A DNA stretch of 64,000 nt from Sulfitobacter sp. EhC04 (GTDB lineage: Bacteria > Pseudomonadota > Alphaproteobacteria > Rhodobacterales > Rhodobacteraceae): contig NZ_LXYI01000029.1 of the NCBI RefSeq assembly GCF_001650875.1, forward strand, positions 1-64,000, given 5' to 3'. Below are positions 8,879 through 18,181 of the stretch, in pieces; the stretch's first letter is position 1, and every line of letters begins with the position of its first letter. A program made the translations under genes and the position numbers. The notes beneath the pieces are model-generated. The model was not told where the DNA came from. It ran no database searches and saw only the letters and a program-made list of their open reading frames with translations.

Positions 8879-10147
8879 ATGACCAATTTTCACTTTAGCG
8901 CAGCTTTGCTGGCGACCATTTCGACGATCTCACTGGCCGGACCGGCCACGGGCGAGGAACTGATACACGATGACCTGGTGGTGGACGGTGCCGCCTGCAT
9001 TGGTCTCGGCTGCGCAAGCGGCGAGGTGTTCGGCGGCACCGACCTGAAGATCAAACAGGCTGCGATCAGCATCCTTCTTGAAGACACCAGCACTGGTGGC
9101 AGCTTTCCCACCACCGATTGGGAGATCAAGGCCAATGACATCGGCTCTGGCGGTTCGGATTTCCTTGTCATCCGCAATGTCGACGCGGATTCCGCGCCTT
9201 TCCGGATCTGGGGGGATGCGCCCGACAACACTTTGGCTGTGTCGAATGTGGGGACCGTGGCCGTTCCGGAAGCGGGGCTTGGCATTGGCACACGTATTCC
9301 GCAGGCAAATCTGCATGTCAGTACGGCTGACAACGTCCCTTCCATCCGGCTGACCAGCAACGGATCGGGTGGGTTCACGCCAAGCGACTGGAATATCGAG
9401 TCGAGTTCCTTTGAATTTGCCATACGGCGTGTTGATAACACCAACCAGCGCCCGTTTCGCATCCGGGGCGACGCGCCCGAGAACAGCTTTTATGTCTCTC
9501 CCCTCGGCAATGTCGGGCTGGGCACCAACGCGCCGGAAGAAAAACTGCACATCGTGACCGTGGCGGAAGACACCGATGCCTTCGCCCTGTTCGATGCGGC
9601 GGGTGCCGGGTCTGATGCCGCGTTCCTGCTGCGCCAGAACGGGGTGACCCCCACCACCTGGGAATTCCGCAACCAGCAGGACTCGGGCCGCCTGAACATC
9701 GGCATCGCGGGCGGCAACACCCCACTCAAGATCGACAATGCCGCCGATAACAACCTGCTGAAACTGGGCCGCAACGGCAAACCGGACGAGGTAGTGGTGA
9801 CCGGCACATTGGTGGTGAACAACACCGACATGAACGTGCCGGATTATGTCTTTGCCGAGGATTACGCCCTGCGCCCCCTGGCCGAGGTGCGCGCCTTCAT
9901 CGACACCAACAGCCATCTGCCCGAGGTGCCGTCAGAAGCTGACATCAAGGCCAATGGGCTGGACATGACCGCAATGCAGATGACGCTTCTGAAAAAGGTG
10001 GAGGAACTGACACTGTATACGCTGGAGCAGGAAGAACATGCGGCAGCCCAGGACGTCACGATTGCCACGCAACGGAACAAAGCCGAAAAGCAGGATGCGC
10101 TGATTGCCTCCCTGATCCGCCGAATCGAGGTTCTGGAAGCACGCTGA
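8879..10147 (+). CDS. Secreted tail-fiber-like repeat protein with C-terminal coiled-coil tail
   Basis: 422-residue protein with a signal peptide (ALLATISTISLAGPATG). The body has at least three beta-rich repeats of about 100 residues with recurrent blocks (F..TDWEIKANDIGSG..F.IRNVD...PFRIWGDAPDNTL.V...GTV; SDWNIES..; TTWEFRNQ..) and short NVGLGTNAPEEKLHI motifs. The C-terminus (VPDYVFAEDYALRPLAEV, SHLPEVPSEADIKANGLDM, LLKKVEELTLYTLEQ) is the trimeric tail common in Bacteroidetes tail-fiber-domain proteins. It is probably a surface or extracellular fibrous homotrimer. That tail is unusual in Rhodobacteraceae in my experience, so lateral origin is plausible. Confidence 0.75.
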   Translation: MTNFHFSAALLATISTISLAGPATGEELIHDDLVVDGAACIGLGCASGEVFGGTDLKIKQAAISILLEDTSTGGSFPTTDWEIKANDIGSGGSDFLVIRNVDADSAPFRIWGDAPDNTLAVSNVGTVAVPEAGLGIGTRIPQANLHVSTADNVPSIRLTSNGSGGFTPSDWNIESSSFEFAIRRVDNTNQRPFRIRGDAPENSFYVSPLGNVGLGTNAPEEKLHIVTVAEDTDAFALFDAAGAGSDAAFLLRQNGVTPTTWEFRNQQDSGRLNIGIAGGNTPLKIDNAADNNLLKLGRNGKPDEVVVTGTLVVNNTDMNVPDYVFAEDYALRPLAEVRAFIDTNSHLPEVPSEADIKANGLDMTAMQMTLLKKVEELTLYTLEQEEHAAAQDVTIATQRNKAEKQDALIASLIRRIEVLEAR

Positions 10148-10445
10148 CCCCGTGTTTTCGCAGCTGGCCCCGCGCAACGAGGGGGCGGACCAGAACGACT
10201 CCATGCATCCCGGTGTCTGCTCACCCTCGGCAAAGCGGCATCGGGCGCGGCCATGGCGGGCGCGTTGGCACCGGTGATTCTGGACCCGCGCGCGGTCGCG
10301 GCCAGCGCACAGATTGCCTTCGCGACGCCGGAAAACCACATAAAGTGATAATCACCGCCGTCGCAAGAAAGCTTGTGACAATCGTGAATGCGCTTTGCAG
10401 ATCACGGCAGAATGGGACGGTTCAAGCCGCTTGAAGATACAGGCC
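10148..10445. other. Intergenic with a possible degenerate element end
   Basis: About 300 bp without a convincing gene. At 10433-10449, GAAGAT plus ACAGGCCCTAG resembles the right terminus of the MITE-like element at 59987-60257 with about 8 bp missing, and may be a remnant. Confidence 0.3.
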
Positions 10446-10847
10446 CTAGCTGCTGCCCCTGTAAACGCAACCGAACTTTTTCTGTATCTCCCGGTGTACT
10501 TCCTTTCGCCGCGCATCGGCTTCAGCGATCAAGTCCTCCAACATGGTAAGTACTTCGACGGAAACACTATCTGGCGACATGGCGACAACCATCGCCTTGG
10601 CCTGTACGCGGGCGGTCTCCTGTAGAGCCGGCTCGAAGAGCGCATGGGCGGCGCGGGCGCTTTCCTCCGATATCTTGGTGGTTTCCGTGTCATCGCAGCG
10701 ATAGCCCAACGTGCCTTTACCGTCCGAGGCAGGGAAATTGAAATCGCCGGACCCGGTTGCGAACACCCCGAGGCTGCCAGCCGCCATCGCAACCAGAATG
10801 CCAAGCCCACACACACACACGACAAGTCCGAATTTCATTAAAACCAT
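10446..10847 (-). CDS. Hypothetical membrane-anchored/secreted protein
   Basis: 133 residues (or 130 from the Met at 10838). A hydrophobic N-terminus (FGLVVCVCGLGILVAMAAGSLGVFA) acts as a signal anchor. The soluble part has two Cys (YRCDD and FGCVY) that could form a disulfide, and a charged helical C-terminus. I recognise no family. No strong ribosome binding site decides the start. Its stop codon lies inside the possible element remnant at 10433-10449. Confidence 0.6.
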   Translation of the reverse strand: MVLMKFGLVVCVCGLGILVAMAAGSLGVFATGSGDFNFPASDGKGTLGYRCDDTETTKISEESARAAHALFEPALQETARVQAKAMVVAMSPDSVSVEVLTMLEDLIAEADARRKEVHREIQKKFGCVYRGSS

Positions 10848-10996
10848 CTGTCAATCGTTAACCGGATGAACGGTAACAGCGGAACGTGGCACAATTTTGG
10901 CCCGTCGCTGCCGTTCCACGCAAATCACCTTATCGGCGGCTCTGCGTGCTGCATCCGATCCGTGAGCCTGAAAATGGCGGGTATGAAAGGCAGGTA

Positions 10997-11073
10997 TGGT
11001 AGGCCCGGCAGGACTTGAACCCGCAACCAAAGCGTTATGAGCGCTCTGCTCTAACCAATTGAGCTACAGGCCC
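10997..11073 (-). tRNA. tRNA with CAT anticodon (elongator Met or Ile2)
   Basis: 77-nt cloverleaf on the minus strand: acceptor GGGCCTG/CGGGCCT with G-T wobbles, D-arm TAGCTCAATTGGTTAGAGC, anticodon loop CTCATAA, T-arm GCGGGTTCAAGTCCTGC, A73 and encoded CCA. It is not an initiator tRNA because the three G-C pairs in the anticodon stem are missing. CAT could be elongator Met or lysidine-modified Ile2, and the stem sequence does not decide. Confidence 0.93.
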
Positions 11074-11188
11074 GCCATGGGCGCTTGGGTATGCGCGGGG
11101 CGCGCTTTCGTCAAGGCTTACCGTTGCGCAAAAGGCGGCGATGCACTAACCCCGGCGCGAACGGGATCACTGCGCCGGGGGCCATGCC

Positions 11189-12235
11189 ATGTCATCACCA
11201 CAAAACGGGATCACCTACGCCGATGCAGGCGTGGACATCGACGCCGGCAATACGCTGGTCGAACGGATCAAACCGGCGGCAAAACGCACCGCGCGGCCCG
11301 GCGTCATGTCGGGGCTGGGCGGGTTCGGCGCGCTCTTTGACCTCAAGGGGGCGGGGTTCACCGACCCGGTGCTGGTCGCGGCCACGGATGGCGTGGGCAC
11401 CAAGCTGCGCATCGCCATCGACACCGGCAATGTGGACAGCATCGGCATCGACCTGGTTGCCATGTGCGTCAACGATCTGGTCTGCCAAGGGGCGGAGCCG
11501 CTGTTTTTCCTCGACTATTTCGCCACCGGCAAGCTGGAGCTTGATCAGGCCACCCGCATCATCGAAGGCATTGCAGCAGGCTGTGCCGCCTCGGGCTCTG
11601 CGCTGATCGGGGGCGAAACGGCAGAGATGCCCGGCATGTACCACGCGGGCGATTTCGACCTGGCGGGTTTTGCCGTAGGCGCGATGGAGCGGGGCACCGA
11701 ATTGCCCCGCGCGGTCACCGAGGGCGATGTGCTGCTGGGGCTGCCCAGCGACGGGGTCCACTCCAACGGCTATTCGCTGGTGCGCAGAATCGTGGAGCTG
11801 AGCGGCCTGGGATGGGATGATTCCTGCCCCTGGGGTGACGGCACGCTGGGTGCGGCGCTGCTGACGCCCACGCGGCTTTATGTCAAGGGTGCTGTGGCCG
11901 CCCTGCGCGGCGATTGCGTGCAGGCGCTGGCCCATATCACCGGCGGCGGGCTGACCGAAAACCTGCCCCGCGTGCTGCCCGAAAACCTTGGCGCCGAGAT
12001 TGACCTGGGCGCATGGGAACTTCCCCCGGTGTTCAAATGGCTGGCGGCACAGGGCGGCATGGCCGAGGCCGAGCTGCTCAAGACCTTCAATTCCGGCATC
12101 GGCATGATCGCCGTGGTCTCCCCGGATCAGGTCGACACCGCCAAGGCGGCCTTTGCCACGGACGGCCATGCAGCGATCGAGATCGGGCGCATCACCGAAG
12201 GCAGCGGCGTGGCCTACAGGGGCAGCCTGTTGTGA
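11189..12235 (+). CDS. purM: Phosphoribosylformylglycinamidine cyclo-ligase
   Basis: 348 residues, matching the usual PurM length (E. coli 345). It converts FGAM to AIR with ATP in purine synthesis. Visible motifs are the N-terminal [82 protein letters not shown] and [16 protein letters not shown]. The stop overlaps purN by 4 nt (GTGA), giving a purMN operon with coupled translation. Confidence 0.98.
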   Translation: MSSPQNGITYADAGVDIDAGNTLVERIKPAAKRTARPGVMSGLGGFGALFDLKGAGFTDPVLVAATDGVGTKLRIAIDTGNVDSIGIDLVAMCVNDLVCQGAEPLFFLDYFATGKLELDQATRIIEGIAAGCAASGSALIGGETAEMPGMYHAGDFDLAGFAVGAMERGTELPRAVTEGDVLLGLPSDGVHSNGYSLVRRIVELSGLGWDDSCPWGDGTLGAALLTPTRLYVKGAVAALRGDCVQALAHITGGGLTENLPRVLPENLGAEIDLGAWELPPVFKWLAAQGGMAEAELLKTFNSGIGMIAVVSPDQVDTAKAAFATDGHAAIEIGRITEGSGVAYRGSLL

Positions 12236-12828
12236 CAAAAGGCGTTGCGATCTTTGCCTCCGGCGGCGGCTCCAACATGCGCGCGCTGGTGGCGGACATG
12301 ACGGGCGACCACCCCGCGCGGCCCGCCGTGGTGCTGTCGAACAACGCCGAGGCGGGTTGCATCGCCTGGGCGCAGGGGCAGGGGATTGCGACAGTTGTGG
12401 TCGATCACCGGCCCTTTGGCCCCGACCGCGCCGCCTTCGAGGCGGCAGTGACGGCGGCGCTGGCCCCGCATGCGCCCGATATCATCTGCCTTGCCGGTTT
12501 CATGCGCAAGCTGACAGCGGGTTTTACCGATGCCTGGGCCGGTCGGATGATCAACATCCACCCCTCGCTGCTGCCCAAATACAAGGGGTTGCACACCCAT
12601 GCCCGCGCGCTTGAGGCCGGGGATGCGCAGCACGGCTGCACGGTGCACGAAGTCACCGCCGCACTGGATGATGGTCCGATCCTGGGGCAGGCCCGCCTGA
12701 ACGTCACCCCGGATGACACGCCAGAGACTTTGGCCGCACGGGTGCTGACCCTCGAACACCGGCTTTACCCCGCCGTGCTGCGCCGTTTCGCCGCCGGGGA
12801 CCGCGAACAGATCACCCTCAAGGGGTGA
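12232..12828 (+). CDS. purN: Phosphoribosylglycinamide formyltransferase
   Basis: 198-residue N10-formyl-THF-dependent GAR transformylase. The start is GTG at 12232 overlapping the purM stop, which gives the normal N-terminus [15 protein letters not shown]. Catalytic signatures are CLAGFMRKL, the [21 protein letters not shown] segment (catalytic His), and a downstream Asp in DDGPILGQA. Longer upstream frames are shadows of purM. Confidence 0.97.
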   Translation: MTKGVAIFASGGGSNMRALVADMTGDHPARPAVVLSNNAEAGCIAWAQGQGIATVVVDHRPFGPDRAAFEAAVTAALAPHAPDIICLAGFMRKLTAGFTDAWAGRMINIHPSLLPKYKGLHTHARALEAGDAQHGCTVHEVTAALDDGPILGQARLNVTPDDTPETLAARVLTLEHRLYPAVLRRFAAGDREQITLKG

Positions 12829-12888
12829 CTGGCAAAGGTGCCGGACTTGCTGTAGCTGTGATCAAACCAGCAGTCACGAAGTGAATTC

Positions 12889-14046
12889 ATGAAAACGATC
12901 ACCACCACCGCCGAACTTGCCGCCTTTTGCTCAGAAGCCGCCAATCACCCCTATGTCACTGTAGACACGGAATTTTTGCGCGAACGCACCTATTATTCCA
13001 AACTCTGCCTTGTGCAATTGGCGATGCCGGGCACCGATGACAGCAAGGCCGTGCTGGTGGACCCGCTGGCCGATGGCATCGAACTTGACCCGCTCTATGA
13101 TCTTTTTCGCGACACTTCGGTGGTCAAGGTGTTCCATGCCGCGCGGCAGGATCTCGAAATCTTCTTTGTCGATGCGCAGGTCTTTCCCGAACCGCTGTTC
13201 GACACCCAGGTTGCCGCGATGGTCTGCGGATTTGGTGAACAGGTCGGCTATGAGACGCTGGTGCGCAAGATCTGCCACGCCGGTGTGGACAAGACTTCGC
13301 GCTTTACCGACTGGTCGCGCAGGCCCCTGACCGACGCGCAAAAGAAATACGCGCTGGCCGATGTCACCTTCCTGCGCCAGATCTACGAATTCCTGCGCGA
13401 CAAGCTTGAAGAAAGCGGTCGTGCCCGTTGGGTTGCGGAAGAACTGGAAATCCTGACCAACCCGGCCACCTATATCACCGCACCCCAAGATGCCTGGAAA
13501 CGGGTGAAAACCCGGACATCCTCGCCCAAATTTCTGGCGATCCTGCGCGAACTCGCCGCCTTCCGCGAGGAATATGCCCAAACCCGCAACGTGCCGCGCA
13601 ACCGGGTCTACAAGGACGATGCGCTGATCGAACTGGCCAGCCTGAAGCCCGCCAATGCCGAAGAGCTTGGCCGCGCGCGTCTGTTGCTGCGCGAGGGGCG
13701 GCGGGGCGATATTGCCGATGGTATCCTCGCGGCGGTCAAGGCGGGCATCGCCTGCAAATCCGAAGATCTGCCGCAACCCGACCGCAGCCGCGACAAGTTG
13801 CAGGTGAACCCCGCGCTTGCCGACCTTTTGCGCGTGCTGCTCAAGGCCAAGACCGAACAGGCAGGCGTCGCGGCCAAGCTGATCGCGCCTGCCGCGGACC
13901 TTGACGGAATCGCCGCAGGCCTGCGCGATGTGCCGGCCCTTGCCGGTTGGCGGCGCGAGGTCTTTGGCAATGACGCCCTGCGCCTGTGCGACGGAGAGAT
14001 TGCGCTGACGGCCAGGGGCAATGACGTAATCGTTGTTGAGGTCTGA
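12889..14046 (+). CDS. rnd: Ribonuclease D
   Basis: 385-residue 3'-5' exoribonuclease for tRNA and stable RNA 3' processing. The DEDD exonuclease core shows Exo I VDTEFLRERTYY, Exo II FHAARQDLEIFF and Exo III YALADVTFLRQIYEFL. The first HRDC domain (LAILRELAAFREEYAQTRNVPRNRV) and a second helical HRDC-like region follow. Length fits E. coli RNase D (375). It starts 60 nt after purN. Confidence 0.96.
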   Translation: MKTITTTAELAAFCSEAANHPYVTVDTEFLRERTYYSKLCLVQLAMPGTDDSKAVLVDPLADGIELDPLYDLFRDTSVVKVFHAARQDLEIFFVDAQVFPEPLFDTQVAAMVCGFGEQVGYETLVRKICHAGVDKTSRFTDWSRRPLTDAQKKYALADVTFLRQIYEFLRDKLEESGRARWVAEELEILTNPATYITAPQDAWKRVKTRTSSPKFLAILRELAAFREEYAQTRNVPRNRVYKDDALIELASLKPANAEELGRARLLLREGRRGDIADGILAAVKAGIACKSEDLPQPDRSRDKLQVNPALADLLRVLLKAKTEQAGVAAKLIAPAADLDGIAAGLRDVPALAGWRREVFGNDALRLCDGEIALTARGNDVIVVEV

Positions 14047-14106
14047 CAGCACCTGAGGTCTAAGTGCGGTTGAGGTTTAACCCCCAACCCTTTGCAGGAG
14101 AACAGA

Positions 14107-14454
14107 ATGTCGAATATCACCCGTCACCACACCAACGCCCGGATGAGCCAGATCGTCACCCATAATGGCACGGTCTACCTTGCCGGTCAGGTCGGCACGC
14201 CCGGTGCCAGCGTTGCACAGCAGACCCAGGATTGCCTCGACAGTATCGACAAGCTGCTGGCCGAGGTCGGATCGGACAAGTCCCGCATCCTGCAGGCGGT
14301 CATCTGGCTGGCTGACATGGGCGATTTCGAAGAGATGAACGGCGTCTGGGACGCCTGGGTGCCAGCAGGCCAGGCCCCGACCCGCGCCTGCGGCGAGGCC
14401 AAGCTGGCCCGCGCCGATTTCACCGTCGAGATCATCGTGACCGCCGCCGTCTGA
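14107..14454 (+). CDS. RidA family protein (YjgF/YER057c/UK114)
   Basis: 115 residues. Members hydrolyse reactive enamines/imines made by PLP enzymes, or catalyse related deaminations. The family core is visible in LAGQVGTPGASVAQQTQDCLDSIDKLLAEVGSDKSRIL and the C-terminal R-containing VPAGQAPTRACGEAKLARADFTVEI. The start at 14107 is preceded by AGGAG 7 nt upstream. An in-frame TTG at 14092 is not needed. It lacks the usual N-terminal strand spacing of strict RidA and is closer to the Rid2-7 type subfamilies. Confidence 0.9.
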   Translation: MSNITRHHTNARMSQIVTHNGTVYLAGQVGTPGASVAQQTQDCLDSIDKLLAEVGSDKSRILQAVIWLADMGDFEEMNGVWDAWVPAGQAPTRACGEAKLARADFTVEIIVTAAV

Positions 14455-14519
14455 GCGGCAGCGCACATCAAGATCACAGTGTAACGGTTTGAAAAATATC
14501 GCTTCCGCTGGCCTGTCAG

Positions 14520-15044
14520 TCAGCGGCGGCGGGTTTCCTGCGCGTTCAGCGCGCCTTCGACCCGGATCACCCGAACATTGCGCAGCTGCTGGTCGGTCAA
14601 TTTGCGCCCTGCGGTGACTTCACGGGTCGGTTTTGTCCCGACCGGCGTGTTCTTGTCGGGCCGCACACCCTCAAGCCGGTAGGTCAGAACACCGTCCACC
14701 GGCTCCTGCTCGTCATTCTCGGGGGTCAGTTGCACCGCATAGATGCCCTGACGCGCGGCCAGCCCCGTGGCGCGGATGATCGCACCGCCGGGAATACGCT
14801 CCACCGTCAGATCGGTCACCTGTTCAAAAGGACGGCCCAGATAAGCCACCTCTTCCTTGCCGGCCCGCGAAAAGAACCCGCCGCGTCGCGGGATCAGCGG
14901 ATTGGTCTGTTCGGGCGCGGCAGCGGTTGCCACGGACCGGGACTGGCCAAACCAGTTGAACGGGTTGACCCGGCTTTCGCGGATCGCCCCACAGGCCGAA
15001 AGTGTGAGTGTGAGGACCGCCAGAACGGTCAGGGTCTTGCGCAT
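14520..15044 (-). CDS. Predicted lipoprotein, conserved hypothetical
   Basis: 174 residues with a lipoprotein signal peptide (LTVLAVLTLTLSAC, lipobox LSAC). It then has ESRVNPFNWFG, a short linker and a single compact domain (PFEQVTDLTVERIPGGAIIRATGLAARQGIYAVQL...) ending in a basic tail. I believe this is a conserved Rhodobacteraceae envelope lipoprotein of unknown function. The ORF runs further upstream, but the signal peptide fixes the start. It is divergent from the SufE-family gene. Confidence 0.75.
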   Translation of the reverse strand: MRKTLTVLAVLTLTLSACGAIRESRVNPFNWFGQSRSVATAAAPEQTNPLIPRRGGFFSRAGKEEVAYLGRPFEQVTDLTVERIPGGAIIRATGLAARQGIYAVQLTPENDEQEPVDGVLTYRLEGVRPDKNTPVGTKPTREVTAGRKLTDQQLRNVRVIRVEGALNAQETRRR

Positions 15045-15170
15045 GGTGCCGCCTCGGGTGTTTTCTTGATCTTTGACTAGCCTATTCCCCGGTCCTTGGG
15101 AAGGGGGTGGACCTTTGCCAAGGCGCTGCTTACCTCTGACAACACGCGCAGTTACAAAGGACCCCGATCT

Positions 15171-15581
15171 ATGGCCACCGCCGCTTTCGAAGAACTTGTC
15201 GAGGATTTCGAATTTCTGGACGACTGGGAAGACCGGTATCGCCATGTCATCGACCTGGGCAAGGCGATGGACCCGCTTGAGGAAGCCCTGCGCGTGCCTG
15301 CGACCAAGGTGGACGGGTGCGCCAGTCAGGTCTGGCTGCATGCGCAGTTCGACGATGGCACGCTGCATTTCGACGGGGCCAGCGATGCGATGATCGTCTC
15401 GGGCCTGATCGCGGTGCTGCGGGTGCTCTACAACGGGCTGACCCCGGCGGACGTCGTCGCGGTCGATGCGCGGGCCGAAATGGGGCGGCTGGGTCTGAAC
15501 GATCACCTGTCGGCACAACGCTCCAACGGGCTGCGCGCGATGATTGAACGGATCAGGGAAACCGCCGCCCAGACGGTGTGA
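15171..15581 (+). CDS. sufE: SufE family Fe-S assembly sulfur acceptor
   Basis: 136 residues. SufE accepts persulfide sulfur from the cysteine desulfurase SufS and passes it to the Suf scaffold. The catalytic Cys is at about 50 in VDGCASQVWL. The fold signature DWEDRYRHVIDLGK, the SDAMIVSGLIAVLRVLYNG segment and the RSNGLRAMIERIR C-terminus are all present. No other suf genes are adjacent. Confidence 0.93.
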   Translation: MATAAFEELVEDFEFLDDWEDRYRHVIDLGKAMDPLEEALRVPATKVDGCASQVWLHAQFDDGTLHFDGASDAMIVSGLIAVLRVLYNGLTPADVVAVDARAEMGRLGLNDHLSAQRSNGLRAMIERIRETAAQTV

Positions 15582-15670
15582 GGGGAACAGCGCCGCTGTG
15601 CTATCGGCATTGTGCCTGCCCCAAAGGTGCCCCCCCGGCCTGCGCCTGATGGCCTGCCGGGGTTCGGGGC

Positions 15671-16360
15671 CTAAAGACCCGCCAGCGCCGTTTTCAGATC
15701 GCCATAGCCGGTATAGCGCCGCTCGAACGCCAGCCCCAGAACCTCGGCGCAGGCGCGGGCCTTCTCCGTCAATTCCGGATCGTCGGTCTGGGCCTGATAC
15801 ACCAGCTTTTCGTAATTGCCGAAATACATGTCCCGCAGCTCCGGATGCCGGTCAAGCCCCATGGGTTTCATGATAAAGGCATCGAACTGGCGCACCAGAA
15901 AATCGGTCAGATAGAAGCTGGTGAATTCCTCATCCGCCTTGGCGGCAAAGGCGTCGTTGCCTTCGTAAAAACTGTAGCAATGCGGGCCGGCAACCATCTG
16001 CACCCCCAACTCGTCGCAGGCGGCCTGCAAATGCCCCCCGGTGCCACAATCGGCATAGACCACAAAGATATCGTCATAGGTGTCGCGGTGTTTGGCGACA
16101 GCCTCGCGCACGGCGTCTGTGATCTTGTCCGGGTAAAGGTGATACTTGGCGGGCAGGCAGGTCAGATCCAGATGGGTCCAGCCGTTGGCCGCCTTGAGGT
16201 CGAGAATCTCCCGCGCCAGGGCACCGCAGGCAATCAGCAGGATGCGGCCCTTGCGATGCTCCAGTGGCAGGCCTTCTTCGGTCAGCTTTTCGGGGTCTGG
16301 CCGGGGGGCGGTGGGGGGTGTCACAATTCTAACCAATCCGTGTGGGCAGATGACATTCAT
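15671..16360 (-). CDS. DUF1638 domain-containing protein
   Basis: About 229 residues (an in-frame Met at 16408 would add 16). DUF1638 features are ILLIACGALAREI, HLDLTCLPAKYHLYPDKI, YADCGTGGHL, AGPHCYSFYEG and FYLTDFLVRQFDAFI, with several conserved Cys/His that look metal-binding. DUF1638 proteins occur with corrinoid methyltransferase genes in methanogens and roseobacters, and their function is unproven. Here the corrinoid protein lies about 0.9 kb away on the same strand, with a small membrane protein between. A role in corrinoid-dependent methyl transfer is inference from this association. Confidence 0.85.
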   Translation of the reverse strand: MNVICPHGLVRIVTPPTAPRPDPEKLTEEGLPLEHRKGRILLIACGALAREILDLKAANGWTHLDLTCLPAKYHLYPDKITDAVREAVAKHRDTYDDIFVVYADCGTGGHLQAACDELGVQMVAGPHCYSFYEGNDAFAAKADEEFTSFYLTDFLVRQFDAFIMKPMGLDRHPELRDMYFGNYEKLVYQAQTDDPELTEKARACAEVLGLAFERRYTGYGDLKTALAGL

Positions 16361-16429
16361 TGCAAGATAGCACGCACGCCACCTATGTGTATGGAACAGA
16401 TACGACATTTCTCACAAGGATGGAACGAA

Positions 16430-16921
16430 ATGACGGTATATTCAAACAAGGTGGGTGTGAACACAGCCACGCTGGGGCTGATGTTCATTTCGGGGTTTTT
16501 CGCAACGATGGCCTTTGATCTCTGGGGGCAGGTGATCAGCCCCGGTGTGGGTTTTGCCAACCTGTCGCCACACGGGCTGGCCAAGAGCCTGTTTGGCGCG
16601 CTGGGGCTGCCAAATGGTGATTTTGCGGGCTATTTCATGCATTTCTATCTGGTGGGTCTGGTTGGCTATCCGGTCGGTTGGCTGTTCATTTTCAGGCCCG
16701 TCTGGAACCGTGTCATCGGCTCGGGCATCCATTGGTTCATACCTGCGGCAGTCTACGGATTTGGCCTCTGGGTCTTTGCCATCGGCGGGATCACAGCGAT
16801 TGCGGGCCTGCCGTTTTTCCTGAACTTCACCGGAATCACATGGGTCGCACTGGTGGGCCATGTCCTTTATGGCGTGGTCATGGTGGCTGTGATGGTCTGG
16901 CTGACACGCGGCAGGGCCTGA
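16430..16921 (+). CDS. Four-helix integral membrane protein, unknown function
   Basis: 163 residues with about four transmembrane helices (residues ~12-30, 66-86, 100-122, 134-156). AAGGA is 9 nt upstream of the chosen ATG. An upstream in-frame ATG at 16391 would add 13 mostly polar residues. The features NLSPHGLAKSLFGALGLPNGDFAGYFMHFYLVG and GHVLYGVV resemble small conserved proteobacterial membrane proteins without known function. It is divergent from the DUF1638 gene with a ~70-nt shared upstream region. Confidence 0.75.
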   Translation: MTVYSNKVGVNTATLGLMFISGFFATMAFDLWGQVISPGVGFANLSPHGLAKSLFGALGLPNGDFAGYFMHFYLVGLVGYPVGWLFIFRPVWNRVIGSGIHWFIPAAVYGFGLWVFAIGGITAIAGLPFFLNFTGITWVALVGHVLYGVVMVAVMVWLTRGRA

Positions 16922-16923
16922 AC

Positions 16924-17109
16924 CTATTTCTGTCTGGTTCGGCCGCGCAGCAACCGGACCAGCACAATGGCCAGCAAGGCCAGTGGCACCAGCGCCATTG
17001 CGGATTGTGGCAGGCTGAAAGCCGAGGCGGCCCGCATTCCCAGCCAGATGGTGACCGCAGCAGCGGCAATTACCACGGCAAGGAGCAGGACAAGGTGCTT
17101 GAAGGGCAT
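16924..17109 (-). CDS. Small two-helix membrane protein
   Basis: 61 residues with two predicted transmembrane helices (LVLLLAVVIAAAAVTIWLG and ALVPLALLAIVLVRLL) and a basic tail. GAGAGG lies 4 nt before the ATG, which supports translation. It lies between the DUF1638 gene and the corrinoid protein gene on the same strand, and its stop is 2 nt from the convergent membrane-protein stop. Function unknown. Confidence 0.6.
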   Translation of the reverse strand: MPFKHLVLLLAVVIAAAAVTIWLGMRAASAFSLPQSAMALVPLALLAIVLVRLLRGRTRQK

Positions 17110-17203
17110 GGGACCTCTCTTTCATCCCCAAGATAAGACCTGTCAGCCCATATAAAAGCCCCGTGCAGGCAGGACCAGTAACAAGGGGCAGCTCTCCCGG
17201 ATG

Positions 17204-17233
17204 CAAAAAGACCCCCGAAACCGCTTCGGGGGC
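17204..17233 (-). terminator. Intrinsic terminator of the corrinoid protein gene
   Basis: On the minus strand a CCCCCGAA/TTCGGGGG stem (17212-17232) is followed by TCTTTTT. It sits about 30 nt beyond the corrinoid protein stop. Confidence 0.85.
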
Positions 17234-17264
17234 CCTTGTTGTTCACTGCCGCAGGGCAGGGAGG

Positions 17265-17966
17265 TCAGGCCGACGCGGCCCGGTTGTGCTTGCGGTGCAT
17301 CCAGTCCTTGGCGGTTTCCACCGCCACAGCGGCATCGCGGCAATAGGCGTCAGCGCCGATGGCCTTGCCGAATTCCTCGTTCAGCGGCGCGCCGCCCACA
17401 AGAATGATGTAATCGTCGCGAATGCCCTGTTCGATCATCGTGTCGATGACCACCTTCATATAGGGCATCGTGGTGGTCAGCAGTGCCGACATGCCAAGGA
17501 TGTCAGCACCCTCGCGATCCAGCGCCTCAAGATAGTTTTCCACCGGGTTGTTGATGCCCAGATCGACAATCTCGAATCCCGCACCTTCCATCATCATGCC
17601 GACAAGGTTCTTGCCGATGTCGTGAATGTCGCCCTTCACCGTGCCGATCACCATCTTGCCGATGGTCGGCGCGCCGGTTTCGGCCAGCAGCGGCTTCAGG
17701 ATGGCCATGCCGCCCTTCATCGCATTGGCGGCCAGCAGCACTTCGGGCACAAACAGGATGCCGTCGCGGAAATCCGCGCCCACGATGGTCATGCCCCCGA
17801 CAAGCGCCTTGGTCAGGACATCATAGGGCTCCCACTTGCGTTCCAGCAGGATATTCACACCCTCTTCGATCTCTTCCTTGAGACCGTCGTAAAGGTCGTC
17901 GAACATCTGCTGTACAAGCTCTTCGTCATCGAGTTCGGAGAGGATGATTTCTTCATCGTCAGACAT
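17265..17966 (-). CDS. Corrinoid (B12-binding) methyltransferase protein, MtbC/MttC type
   Basis: 233 residues. The N-terminal helical cap domain (residues ~10-95) precedes a B12-binding Rossmann domain. The signature GDIHDIG has the cobalt-ligating His115, followed by GMSALLTTTM and VGGAPLNEEFG. Such proteins carry the methyl group on cobalt between a substrate-specific methyltransferase (for example the MttB family) and an acceptor methyltransferase. The start at 17966 has AAGGA 6-7 nt upstream. An acidic extension (SDDEEIILSELDDEEL) precedes the cap. Partner candidates in the window are the homocysteine methyltransferase at 19757 and the MttB-family gene at 62985. Confidence 0.93.
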   Translation of the reverse strand: MSDDEEIILSELDDEELVQQMFDDLYDGLKEEIEEGVNILLERKWEPYDVLTKALVGGMTIVGADFRDGILFVPEVLLAANAMKGGMAILKPLLAETGAPTIGKMVIGTVKGDIHDIGKNLVGMMMEGAGFEIVDLGINNPVENYLEALDREGADILGMSALLTTTMPYMKVVIDTMIEQGIRDDYIILVGGAPLNEEFGKAIGADAYCRDAAVAVETAKDWMHRKHNRAASA

Positions 17967-18181
17967 GGTGGTTCCTTCTGCCGTCTGTGCAGCTGCGGTG
18001 CGCTTTCGCCTACATGTCACGAATTCCCGCAGTCAGAAGAGCGAATTGCGACATGGACCGCGTAAAGCGCGACGCCATTCGGTTGAGACTACGCTTTTTT
18101 CACCCCAGGGGACAAGGCGCTGGCGTCTTGAATGCGATCTATTTCGATTGCCGGTGTTCCGTGTTTGTTCTAGTGTCAGGT

